Assembly (NCBI GenBank): GCA_001179505.1
Contig: CDMY01000260.1
Span: 1-63,859, forward strand
From: Vitrella brassicaformis
Taxonomy: Eukaryota; Sar; Vitrellaceae
Direction: 5' to 3'
Length of the DNA: 63,859 nucleotides
Positions 12,301 through 22,453 of this stretch are shown here, piece by piece (position 1 is the stretch's first letter; each line of letters opens with the position of its first letter). The notes under the pieces are model-generated. The model made no database searches. It was given only the letters and a program-made list of their open reading frames with translations, and was not told the DNA's origin. The translations under genes and the position numbers were made by a program.

Positions 12301-15085
12301 AGATGCTCGCCATTCGGGTTGTCAAGTTCCGCCCGCACCCTTTCATCACATTCCTCGCCTCTTTCCTGACAAATCGACACGTGGAATCCACACAGACAGA
12401 CATGTGAAATCGCCACCTTACCCCTCGGTCACAGTCTTGTGGATAAAATGAAGGGGGAGGAAAAGTGCCGGCAGCAGGCCTGCACACACAGGGCAGTAGA
12501 CCCATAAACCAACTAATCGGAGATTCGTGATTCGTGGCTGCGTATTGCCTTACTGATGGTGTGGTGCCGGGGACGTCACGTGATGGCCGCGCTGCACGCT
12601 CGTGCCCATCGACAGGTAGCCGTCACCTTGGGGCTGTAGCGGACTGTTCTGCCAATACGCTGTCGGGTGATGGCGGGGAGGAAAGGGGGAATACAGACGA
12701 GAAACGTGTGACGGACCGTTGTGGGAAGGCGACTGAATCTCATGACGGTCCGTCAGTCGGCTCCCGTCAATTCGCTGGCAGGACCGGGGGTGCAGGTGCA
12801 CGGACCCGCCTGGGCTCGCGTGCCGAGGGGGCTGTATGGCCGTCGGGGGGTAAGCCATCGACGGGTGCCTCGGAGAAGGCTGTGTGGCATGCGTGGCAGC
12901 TTGGGGATGAAATGATGGCATGGGCCTTGCCCACAGGGGATGCCGTGTTGCTGCTGCTGCGCAAGTAGGGGGGCGGGGCGGGTGCATCGGACGGGGAGGA
13001 ATGGATGCTTCCCGTGAGCCAGCCACGTGTGGTGCGGCGCCGTGCTGTGAGAATGGCGTCGCTCGTGGCGGGCAGGGGACAGAAAGGCCTCTCGGCTGCG
13101 TCGTCATACGCCTCTCCCGGCGACGGCGGGCCTGGCAAAGCAATGGCAGATGGCGACCGACGTGTCTATTTGTGTGCTGCGTGTGGACGTGCGTACCTGT
13201 TTCTCTTTGTATTTCCGCATCTCTTCATGAGAAGGCCGCATCTCTTCATTAGAAGGCGTCATAGGCGCATCGCCCTTGGGCTCCGCCTTGTGCTTCTCGC
13301 GACGACGGCGGGACTGGTCTTGCTTGTATTTCCGCATCTCTTCGTGTGCGGGGGTCATGGGGGCGACGCCTTTGTGCTCGAGATGGAGGCGCACGGCCAC
13401 ACGCCACAGGCCTCTGCACCGGCACACAGCACACAGACACAGAGAGAGATGATGTACCGGCGGGTGTTTGAATTTGGTGTTGTTTTTCCGTCTTCTCACG
13501 TTTCGTATGCCATTCGCAGGAGGACGGGGATGGACGGGTTCTGGAGGGTCTTGCCCTTCTTGCCTGAACCAATCACAGAGAGAGAGCTTTCGTCGATGGC
13601 TCTGTCTGTGCGCCTCGCATCTCGCCGTGCTCACCGTGTCCGGACGCTCTGATGTAGTACCTCAGCAGCTCGCGGCCGGCCTCTCCCAGCGAGAACGATA
13701 TGCCGTCATAAAACTCAGGGATCTAATCCCGTCCACATACACACACGCACACACAGAGAGAGAGAGGCAATTAATACCTCTGTGGCCGTTTCGTCAGTGC
13801 AGTGCATGCCTTATGGGCGTCCTCAGTCACTCACTCACCTGCGCGTCAGGCGGGATGTCGTCTATCCTCAGGTACGACTCGACCGGCTGCGACACGATCT
13901 CATGAAAGCGCTGTTCAGTTGCACCAGCACCTGCGCCATTGCTGTCGGCCACTGTCATTGGCGGTGCCAGATGCGCCGCAGGACCGCCCATCTCTGGCGC
14001 GCCATATGCATACACAGGGAGGCCGAACGGAGGTGGTGGGTAGCTCTGTGGCTGCTGCTGCTGCTGCTGCTGTAGCTGCTGTTGCTGCTGTTGCTGGTGC
14101 ATGTTGTTGGTTTGGGCGTCATAGGGGTGGCCGTACATCGGTGTTGCTGATGGGGGAACGGGGGGATGGGCAGCCTGGTACTGCAACGGAAGGGCTGGTG
14201 GAGCAGTAGAGGCAGCAGCAGCAGCAGGAGAAGGCTGGTCTTGCGACGATATGGATGACACCCCTCTCAGCGACCCACTGTCGCCACTCCGTCTCGCAAT
14301 GCCCTCTTCCTCACAGTCGCTGTCCCTGCCGTTGCAAAGCAGCGACTCGCGCGGCAGGGAGTCACCGTTTGCCATGTCGTCACTCTCTGAACCAACACCA
14401 ACAGCAGCAGCACCGTGGCCGTCAGCCACTGGTGGGGGCGGAAACACCATGCCGCCCATCTGCAGTGGCACGGTGCCACAGCCGCCGAAATATTGGGTAC
14501 GGGGCGCATACACGGGAGGGCCGTACGGATGAGCCGACAGAAAGCCCTGTGGCTGCTGCTGCTGGTACGTGTCACAAGGCTGCCCGTACAGCGGTGCTGT
14601 TAGTGGTGGGGGAGCCTTGTGACGGGCAGCGGCACCAGCAGCGGCACCAGCCAAGGGCGGCTGTTCCTGCAATGGTATAGACGACACCCCCTTCAGCGAC
14701 CCACTGCCGCCCGTCGTCCCTTGAGCCATGGCCCACTTGCCCTTGATGCTCGGACCGCTCGACGACATCCGCAGACCATCACTGTCAAGGTCGCTGTCAC
14801 GACGGCCGTTGTGAAGGAGCGGGGGAGGTGACCTCATGGGCTCGGACTCGCGCGGCAGCGAGTCTGAACCGTTGGGCAGACCGTTGGCGTATGTGTGTGG
14901 GGGAGGGGGGAGGGGTGCCCGGTCTGCGGCTTGTGTGGGAGGGGGGAGGGGAGGGGGAGGGAATGACGGCCGCATCGCCCAGGGAGCCACGTGGGCGAAG
15001 GGGTTGCTCTGCAGCAAGGAAGCAAAACACACATAAGACAGATGATGAATGGATCTCCCGTGCTGTCTGTCTGGCTGGCTGTGCA

Positions 15086-15119
<34 letters not shown>

Positions 15120-16073
15120 TGATCTCTCACCCTTGAGCGAAATCGCGCCCCCATCGCGTCGGTATTGTGAGGATTGGTGGGCGGATGGGTGGGTGCACGT
15201 ATGGCAGCGGCAGCGGCAGCAGTGGGGGCCGAAGGGTCACTGAAAATGGCCTTGGCGGACGGATCATCCCCCGGGAGATCGCGAACTGTAAGCACATGCA
15301 TCGACACACATGTGCTTACAGTTCAGTGTCGTTGTCCTTGGCGCACCTTGTGAAGGCTCGATGGTCTTGCCGATGAGAGAGGGCGCCTCTGATGACGGAC
15401 GCAGCTTCTTCCTCAGCGATTCGTCATCCTTTCCCCCCCTGACATCTCCTCTCTGCTCCCTGAGCTGGACGAAGTAGAAGGGATCCGTCTCATCCAGCAC
15501 CGTCATGCGATCGTCATCTGCCATCTCCACCAGCACCAGCCGGAAGGGCACATGTGAATCGCGCCCTTTGGTGATGGCACGGTAAGGCATGTTGCCGCGG
15601 AGCTGCATCCCCACGTGGCTTCTGGAATCTTTTTGCCCGGAGATGGTCAGCAAGTCGTCGAAACTCCACGGCCCTTGGCTTTTGTCGCCGCCGTGGCCAT
15701 GGCTGCCAAAGCAACCCTGCTTTCCAGGGAATCCAAGAATGCCCGCCTTGTCCGTGTTCCTCTTCGGCGAGTCGGCCGGCTTCTTGGTTGCCTGAGAAGC
15801 CAAAAAGGCACAGGAATCATGAGAGCCTGAGGGCTCACATGACTCATTTCAAAGGCCCACCCAGAAGAAATAGTCGTCACGAGCCAGAAGGATGTTCAGC
15901 TTCTCTGCGCTAGCACTGCCAGTGCTCTCACCGGTTCTCTTCACGGAGATCTTGACTGACCACGGCGCGTTCGGTGTGCCTGGACGAATCAGCCATTGCC
16001 CGTCAAGTTTTTTCGCATCCGTTGATTTGATCTCCTCGCGCTCGTCGGGGTCAAGGTCGATGGAATACGCCAT
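9334..16073 (-). CDS. Long multidomain protein: novel N-terminal domain, Pro/Gln-rich linkers, two C-terminal TLDc-like domains
   Basis: The start is taken at MAYSIDLDPDE (16073). The N-terminal ~230 residues (16073-15340) are clearly paralogous to the protein at 19512-22010; shared landmarks are APW-x-VK, FYFVQL and GTTIEP/GKTIEP. Then come a long Pro/Gln-rich exon (about 15012-13850) with an internally duplicated SLPRES...GVSSI module, a short globular piece (IPEFYDGISFSLGEAGRE, 13723-13635) and repeats of HEEMRKYK (13400-13190). A Pro-rich exon (13145-12550) follows, then a linker with RAADQQS (11.3 kb). The C-terminus has two TLDc-like domains: exons near 10.72-10.09 kb and 9.97-9.34 kb. 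Each has a lead exon ending LLYR or LLCR, an intron in phase 2 at the same place, then a core of the type LVRCVGDASPLVFLV. I join the 12.55 kb exon to 12.48 kb because a 66-nt GT-AG intron keeps phase. It could instead be two genes split there. Confidence 0.6.
9582..9616. repeat. Short hairpin, 12-bp arms, in TLDc exon
   Basis: CAGGACAATCCC at 9582-9593 is the exact reverse complement of 9605-9616, with an 11-nt spacer. It lies inside the last coding exon of the second TLDc-like domain. Confidence 0.7.
15284..15323. repeat. Hairpin overlapping a 3' splice site
   Basis: 15284-15298 and 15309-15323 are perfect 15-bp inverted repeats with a 10-nt loop. On the minus strand the arm nearer the exon contains CTTACAG, the predicted acceptor of the exon that begins TTCGCGATC. 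The splice site would be paired in the hairpin. Confidence 0.75.
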
Positions 16074-16284
16074 TTTCATCGAAAGATAAGCTACAGAGAC
16101 CCGACTCACCACGAGGAACAGGGCTCCCATGAAACCCTCTGTCAGTGGATCGAGGACGGAACGATAGAAGGCCTGGGCAGAAGGCCTTGACAGAAGGCCC
16201 GTCCTGTGACGATGGACAAGACGGCAGGCTTGCATTGCCAAAACGCGGCGAATTCGACGCGTTGTCGTGGTAGTTGTGTTGGTC

Positions 16285-16991
16285 ATGCTGCGCGGCGGAC
16301 GAGGTGGTGGATATGGACAGGGGTCGGGTGGACTTGGTCGTGGCGGCCGAGGAGGCGGTGAGTTTGGACCTGGTCCGGCTGGTCGGTGCTTCGTCTGCGG
16401 GAGCGTCATGAACCAGCTGCGAGATGGCCGTCGTCGCTGCCCATACCACGACCAACACTTCGCAACGGTCTACCACCAGACGAGTCTCAAAGGCTGGCTG
16501 GGCATCCGCGTATGCGAGGGAGGGAGGCGGGGGAGGCGAGAAGGGAGGGAGGTTTGCGCCAAATCATGCTGCCTGTGTGTCTATTTCCGTTCAGGAGGAT
16601 GGATACATCCATGGGAGCGTCAGTGACGGCATGATCTACGCCTCGCCCACACCGGAGAAGACCTTCTCCTGCGCTCGCCACAAGTACGACAGACACACAG
16701 ATCTGTATGCACCACGACCCTTCCTGCATCGTCTGCATTGTGTATGTGGTTAGGGGCATCATCCTGGAGATTTCCGTCCGCCGTTCCTACCTGGACTTCA
16801 CCTGCACCGAGCCTGGCAAGGTCCGCTTCAGCCCCAAAAAGGACTACAACATCAACAAGAGCGTCATGGTGGGCGATACCCCTGACTCCGTCCCTCACAG
16901 TCGCCAGTGGACCAACGAGCACATCCAGGTCAGACACCTGGTGGGATGCACCTGCGGATGCACCCCTAGCAGCGGTGGAAACGGGGTGTGA
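16285..16991 (+). CDS. RGG-rich zinc-knuckle-like protein (family copy 1)
   Basis: This is a three-exon gene. Exon 1 starts MLRGGRGGGYGQGSGG, an RGG-type RNA-binding-like region. It then has CFVCGSVMNQL and RCPYHDQHFATVYHQT, giving a possible C-x2-C / C-x2-H metal site. Exon 2 has MIYASPTPEKTFSCA and exon 3 has PGKVRFSPKKDYNI. Introns are at about 16499-16594 (GTATGC donor) and 16684-16753. Paralogues lie at 18545-19182 (minus) and 63599 onward (plus). Exons 2 and 3 align with the 19 kb copy, so the gene structure is conserved. I do not recognise the family. An RNA-associated role is only suggested by the RGG repeats. The start lies about 200 bases from the divergent long TLDc gene, so the two may share a promoter region. 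Confidence 0.65.
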
Positions 16992-17849
16992 GGAGGGACA
17001 AGGAGGGGGAGGGGAGAGGAGAGGGGCTGGGGGATGGTAGCGTGGTGCTGGTGTGATTTTATCCATTCTCTTGGGTGTCCGTGTGCCTCGTGGGTCCATG
17101 TTCATGCATGCCCCTGTTTGTCTGGCTGAAGAAAACGGCACTGCAGGAGGTCTCATATATACTGTGTGTGTCTTTATGTGCACGAGGCAAATGGCCTCGT
17201 TTCTGTTTTGTCCCGCACGTCTTTTGCGTTTGTCGAGAGAGGGTGTCGCGTGTGTGTGTCGCGTGTTGGTCGATTCATGCACACAGCCCGGGCTGCCGAA
17301 GGCACTTGGGCGCCGTTTCTCTCGTGGTTGCGATGTGATGATTAGGCCGGCTTGCCTCTCGGCTGGATGGTGCTGATGTATATTTGTACACGACTGGATG
17401 GCTGGTTTTTGATTGAAGTGCGTTCCAACGAGGGCATGTAGGTAGCAACTCACCACCGTAAGCAGTGCTCACGTCTGTCTGTCTGTCTGTCTGTTGGTCT
17501 GTACGCACACATCTATCCGTCCACCCACACCTACGTGTTGAGTGCAATGTCCTTGTGTGAATGTGTGTATTTGCGTCTGTGTCACTTCTGTGTGCGCGGC
17601 TTGTGATCATGAGTCTGACAATCAGCTCACCCAGTCGGCTGCATCATCGATGCACTGGCTGGTGTGCCGATGTTGGCCCCGGTCACAGGCAGCGCATACA
17701 GGAGACACATGCACGTGTGCAAGACATTCCATGAGGACACGCAATTCAACGCCTTGTTTTTTAGTAGATCCGGTATCAGTAGACCGACATTCAGTCCGAG
17801 CATACGTACATCTGCACACACATCTGTCCGTCATCCTACCTACATCCCA
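16992..17849. other. Intergenic, no gene recognised
   Basis: The stretch is TG-rich with a (CTGT)n run near 17475-17493. Open frames are short and show no family motif. It probably holds the 3' flank of the gene ending at 16991. Confidence 0.45.
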
Positions 17850-18353
17850 ACATTCGGGCGGAGATTGACCGGCTCCTGTCGCTGGAGGGTCAGATACACC
17901 AGCGCATCGGCCGCCTGATGTGCTCTGGGACGGGCAGCACACGGGCCGCCTGACTGAGATGGGTAGTGTGCAAACGTTGCCCGACTCACTCACAGATAGG
18001 TGGATGTGCTCATGTGGTATGTCTGCGTCGACCGACTCGACTCGATGGATGTATGGGTGGTTAAATAAGACAGGTCAGTCACAGTGATGTCTGTCGAATG
18101 ATGATTGATGCGATTGTGACAACAAAGCCTTCCATGGGCATGTCCTCCTCATCGCATGCATTGTCTGTCCATGAGCATGTGTGACCTGTCTGTCTCTGTG
18201 CACGGTCTGTGACCATGGCACCACAGAGACGGACGGGTGGCACACGCACAGACACACCCACTCACTCACTCAGACCATGGCATCTCACACACCACACACA
18301 CACGCATCCTCTAGATAGAGAGACAACTCGCCACAGCTGCCACAGCTGTAGTG
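17850..18353. repeat. Segmental duplication, copy B (orphan)
   Basis: This is a near-identical direct copy of 8514-9016. It includes the codons for the end of the chromodomain protein (IHQRIGRLMCSGTGSTRAA) but not the upstream exons, so the coding part is an orphaned fragment. The copy starts abruptly at ACATTCGGG, preceded by unrelated sequence. Confidence 0.92.
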
Positions 18354-18544
18354 ACCTGTCTCTCTTCCCACAATGCATGGAAACGTTACGACATGACACG
18401 GCACAACACACATGCACACGCACATGCATGCCCAACGACGTGGGGTCTTGTGGCCTCGTTGGCGAGCTGGAAGGACTAGCCAGGCTGAGTGGCTTGAAGC
18501 GGACACCAGCCGCAGTCCACCGCCACCATGCAGCCAGATCCACG

Positions 18545-19182
18545 TCAGTGGTTGACTTCGATGTGGACGTGATTCCAGTCGGCCACGCTCAGCCACTGCT
18601 TCGTGGGCCCCACCTCGGCGAACGCCTCGATGTTGTAGTCTTTGTAGGGTCTGAAGCGCACCTTGCCAGGCCCAACGTCTTCCAGGTGGCAACAGCGGAC
18701 GGACAGCTTCAGGAGGACGCCGCTGCACACAACATACACAAAATGCACTCACGTGCGTGTCTGCACTCTGGCGTGGCTGTGGTGCCCACCGGTTGGTGGC
18801 GTAGTCGAACGTGGCCTCTGGTGTCGGCGAGGCGTAGATCCAGCCGTCACGGCTCGGCTTGAGGCTTTCCTCCTTCTGAAGGGAGACACACGCCCACGCA
18901 GGCAACACCATGACGCGAGACACCCCTCTCTCCCTCCCTCCCTCCCTCCCTCCCTCCTCGCCTTTCCCGCCTCTCTCCGTCACATACGCAGATCTTCCGC
19001 CGGTTTTCTCCATTTGTCTGGTGCCAGAGCGTTGCGAAGTGGTCGTCCTTGTTGTATTGGCGCGCGCCCAAGCTTTTGTCATGGGTGTAAGTGACGGTCT
19101 TGCAGATGACGGTCTTGGTGCTGAAACCACCACCTCTGCCGGATCCACCACCTTTGCCGCCACGGAAGCATTTGGGCGCCAT
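18545..19182 (-). CDS. RGG-rich family copy 2, metal-site cysteines lost
   Basis: The gene starts MAPKCFRGGKGGGSGRGGG at 19182 and runs through three exons matching 16285-16991: NKDDHFATLWHQT in exon 1, GWIYASPTPEATFDYA in exon 2 and GPGKVRFRPYKDYNI in exon 3. It ends HVHIEVNH and a stop at 18545. The region that holds CFVCG and RCPYHDQ in copy 1 reads VICKTVTYTHDKSLGARQ here, so the putative metal ligands are gone. The donor after exon 1 (GTATGT) is at the same place as in copy 1. About 80 bases of 5' flank, up to near 19262, match the flank of the third copy at 63.5 kb. Function unknown. Confidence 0.62.
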
Positions 19183-19511
19183 CTTTCAATTGTACAAGAC
19201 GAAAAGAGCGATGAGGGACGGACACGACAACGAGGAAGCACCGGTGCCGGCGGGAGCTGATCTTTTGCGACGGCTCCTCTCTCCATTTCACAGGTCATTG
19301 TCGCTTATTGGGTCTTCGTAGTCAGGCCTTGCTTCAGACCTGCTAGGGGCAGCGGTTCCCCAGGGGATCGCGTAAACTTCGAACAGAAGCAAGCATTCAG
19401 ATCGTGGGACAAGAAACATGACACAAAAGATCCTCTTAGATCAGCAGTAAGTGTCTGTAGTGACTCATCAGCGTGACATGTGTGTGCGTCTGTGTGCGTT
19501 TGTGTAGGCCA

Positions 19512-22010
19512 ATGTATGCAATTGAGCTCGAGGACCCTCATGAACGCAACGGGGAGGTACTGTTAGGCAACAAGCTGTGCGCGAGGTGGCTTGAAGGCGC
19601 TGGCTGGCTCCTGAGTCCAGACTCCTACAATGCGCCATGGACAGTCAAGGTGCCACTGACGCGGACAGCGAGAAGCAATGCTGCACATGAGGGGGGCCGG
19701 CTGAACATTCTGCTGTGCGCATTCCGTGACAATGGCAACGTCCTCTATGAGGTGAGTGCGCAGGAAAGCCGCGTGGGGTGACTGCTGGGTTTTGCCTGTT
19801 TCCAGGTGACGGAAGCCCTGCAAGCATCCTCGGCTTCTGGCTACCTTCGCAATGGCGGTCGACGAGCGCTCCCATTGGCGGCTCCTTCGGCAGCTCAAGC
19901 TTCGGCCACACCGGGCCCTTCACCTTCGACGAGCTAAAAAACAAACATAAGAAGAAGATCAATGAAGCTTTATCGCACCCGCCCGATAGCGACAGCGTGG
20001 CCTACATGGACAACAATGACCTCCTCTGGCTGCAGCTGCGCGCCGCCGTGCCCCAGACGGTCTATCAGAGGGACAAGAAGGACAAGAGGCGTCCTGTGCC
20101 GTGCCGCCTGCTGGTGGCGCAGTGGGCAGGGGAGGGGCAGCCGAAGACGGTCCTGGCGGCAACGAAAGTGTTCTACTTCGTGCAACTCAACACGACTGCG
20201 GATGGACAGAGGAGACGGATAGATGACGAGGTGCTGAGGAGAGAGAACACATTCACTAGGGGAGTTCCCGATCTCATCGGTACGACCATCGAGCCATCCA
20301 GCGGTACGACACACCAAAGAGATGACGACATGCTGACACGTCTGTCTGTCCATCCATCTGCCTGCCTTTTGTGTGTTGTCAGTTCATCCTCTCCCGAGTG
20401 GTCGTGGTGCTCGTGAAGCTGCTCGGCAGAAGCATCGTGTGGCGCCCAAGGCACCACCACCACCACCACCACACCAACGTACCATCCTTCCCCGGCCCTC
20501 TTTCGGCATCATTCCGCGACACCCTTCCGATCCACGTATAAGTCTTCTTCCTGGCGTATTGGGAGGTCTGCCGCCTGTGAGTCCACTCTTAGCTAATCCA
20601 TGGATGGCTTCCTTCATGGCAAATGGCCTTCCCCTTGGTGTCCCTCATCCGACGAGTATGGCCACGAATCGGGCCCTCGAGGCCCTGCTCGGCTTCAACA
20701 TCAACGGCTTCACAGGAATCAAGGAAGGACACCAGCAGGTTACCATCTTCGTTGATGCTCGTCTTCCTTCGTCTTTGCCTCAGCGGTTGCTGAACCGACC
20801 TGCAGAAGCCCCAGTCGACGACGTGAACCGACAGGTACACACAACAGAGAATCCGACACAAGGCACTCGATATTCTCATCTTGTCTTTCTGTTCAGCCCC
20901 GAGCAGAGGCCCCTGGGTCAGCTGCAGCCACTGCCCGTCCACAGCTTTCAGCCCAGGCCCCCCCTTGCTCCTCACTCGAGAGTGAAAAGAGACCAAGTCG
21001 ACAGGTACGACGGTGCATCTGCTCACAACGCTCTTGATGTTGCCTATTTTCCCTGCAGGCCACGACTTGGCCAGAAGACGAGATGTGTCAAGGGATTGCG
21101 GACCACGACGGCAGCCCGAGAGTTTCTGGCCAGAGGGCTCCCCCGGCAGCTCACCATTCTACCGGAATGGCGGTAGGGGAAGGACAAGGGGATGGATGTG
21201 TAATGGATGTTTCGATGAATGTGTGTATGTATGTGTGTGCAGTCGCTGAACCCCACTTGTGCAGTGCGTCCCCAAGAAATACACACAAAGCATCCATACA
21301 TCACCTGTCTGCACGTCTCTTGTACTCAGGCTGTGGTCACCGGTCGGCTGCCGTTGTTAGTGGCTAGCTCAGCGACAACATCGGTCTCTCACTATTCGAC
21401 GCGTCCCCCCCACCCCCATCCCGCAACTAGGCCCCCCGCTTCACAGCCGGCGCCACATACAACGACGACGGTCGCGGTAGCACCACCGTACGCAGCAGCA
21501 CCAGCTGCAGCAGCTGCCATGGCGCATCCGCCGTCCCCACCCGCTCAGGGCGATACTGCCGTCCATGTTTGTCTTCCCCCTGTCTGCAGGCCTGCCAGTC
21601 CGTCTGTCCCTGAATCGGTGAGGGATATGGGGAACATGCCTACCCTTGTGCATCCTTGTTGGTCTTTGGTGGTAGGCGGGCGCCGAGGACTGGTATGATA
21701 GCATTTGGGCGAGCAGCCAAAGGGTAACGCACCAAACGATTAGGTTTGCAATACTGTGCAGCAAATCAGCTCCATGTGTTGTGCGCCTGGCTGGCTGCAG
21801 AGCGCTACACATCCAGTGAACGACGATGGACCTGCCGCCGACCAGCAGTCAAGGCAGCACCAGGACAGCATCAGCACATTGAGTGTAAGCCAGCAGCGCA
21901 GGCAAATCGGGAATTGGATCATGCTGTGCATTGCGGTGTCTATTTGCCTCAGCATTGCCATCCAGAGGACACGAGAATGGAATATCGTTGCATATTTCCA
22001 GCGGATCTAA
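19512..22010 (+). CDS. Paralogue of the novel N-terminal domain of the 9-16 kb gene, with C-terminal membrane tail
   Basis: The ATG at 19512 follows a TGTGTAG acceptor, so a 5' UTR intron (GTAAGT donor near 19447) is likely. The first coding exon has YNAPWTVKVPLTRT. The next (about 19825-20307) has FTFDELKNK, KVFYFVQLNT and LIGTTIEPSS. These align in order with the N-terminus of the gene at 16073-9334. Joining these two exons at the obvious GTGAGT donor and TTTCCAG acceptor does not keep the frame that shows homology. Either a different junction is used or this copy carries a frameshift. Pro-rich exons follow, each with clean GT-AG phase-0 joins near 20835-20899, 21017-21059 and 21173. The last exon has PAADQQSRQHQDSIS, resembling the RAADQQS linker of the TLDc genes. 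It then has a hydrophobic helix IMLCIAVSICLSIAI, ending at 22010. TLDc domains are absent here. Confidence 0.55.
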
Positions 22011-22080
22011 GCCTGCGGATCTTGACGACCATCATGAGGCATTTCTTCCCTAATCACGTATCCATCAGCATCGACGTGAG

Positions 22081-22147
22081 GCTTGGAGAGATCTTGATGG
22101 TCAGTATGAGCCATTTGCTCATACTGACCATCAAGATCACTCCAAGC
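22081..22147. repeat. Long perfect-type hairpin: 31-nt arms, 5-nt loop
   Basis: The left arm is 22081-22111 and the right arm 22117-22147, with a single mismatch and the loop CATTT. It lies about 70 bases past the stop codon at 22008-22010, so it is likely in the 3' UTR or just downstream. It could form a very stable RNA hairpin. Confidence 0.9.
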
Positions 22148-22453
22148 AATGAATGCGTTCCAAGCAAGCGGCCCCGGGATTCCATTTTCCAGGGGTGGGG
22201 TGGGAAAAAGAAAAGCCGCTCGATGGCTGGAAGCGGAAGTTGATGTAGAAGGATTAGGACATCTCTATGATAGTGTTATAATTTGTTTTTCGGGCAGTGC
22301 GGCTCTTATAGCTGATGATGTGGACATGCTTGGCGTGGTTCAGACTTTTGTCTCTTGACATGTATGGAATGCATGATTGAAAGCAGGACAGAGCAAGTCG
22401 ATGGATGGGATGACGCCAATTGATGAACAAACCAGTCCCATGCATGTACACAT
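22148..22453. other. Intergenic between convergent genes
   Basis: No gene is supported here. It is AT-richer than its surroundings near 22255-22320. It separates the 3' end of the membrane-tail gene from the stop codon of the J-domain gene. Confidence 0.45.

Noticed and set aside
20576-20595. GTGAGT...CTTAG as a 16-nt intron in the membrane-tail gene
   Set aside because: It is too short to splice and the frame reads through without a stop.
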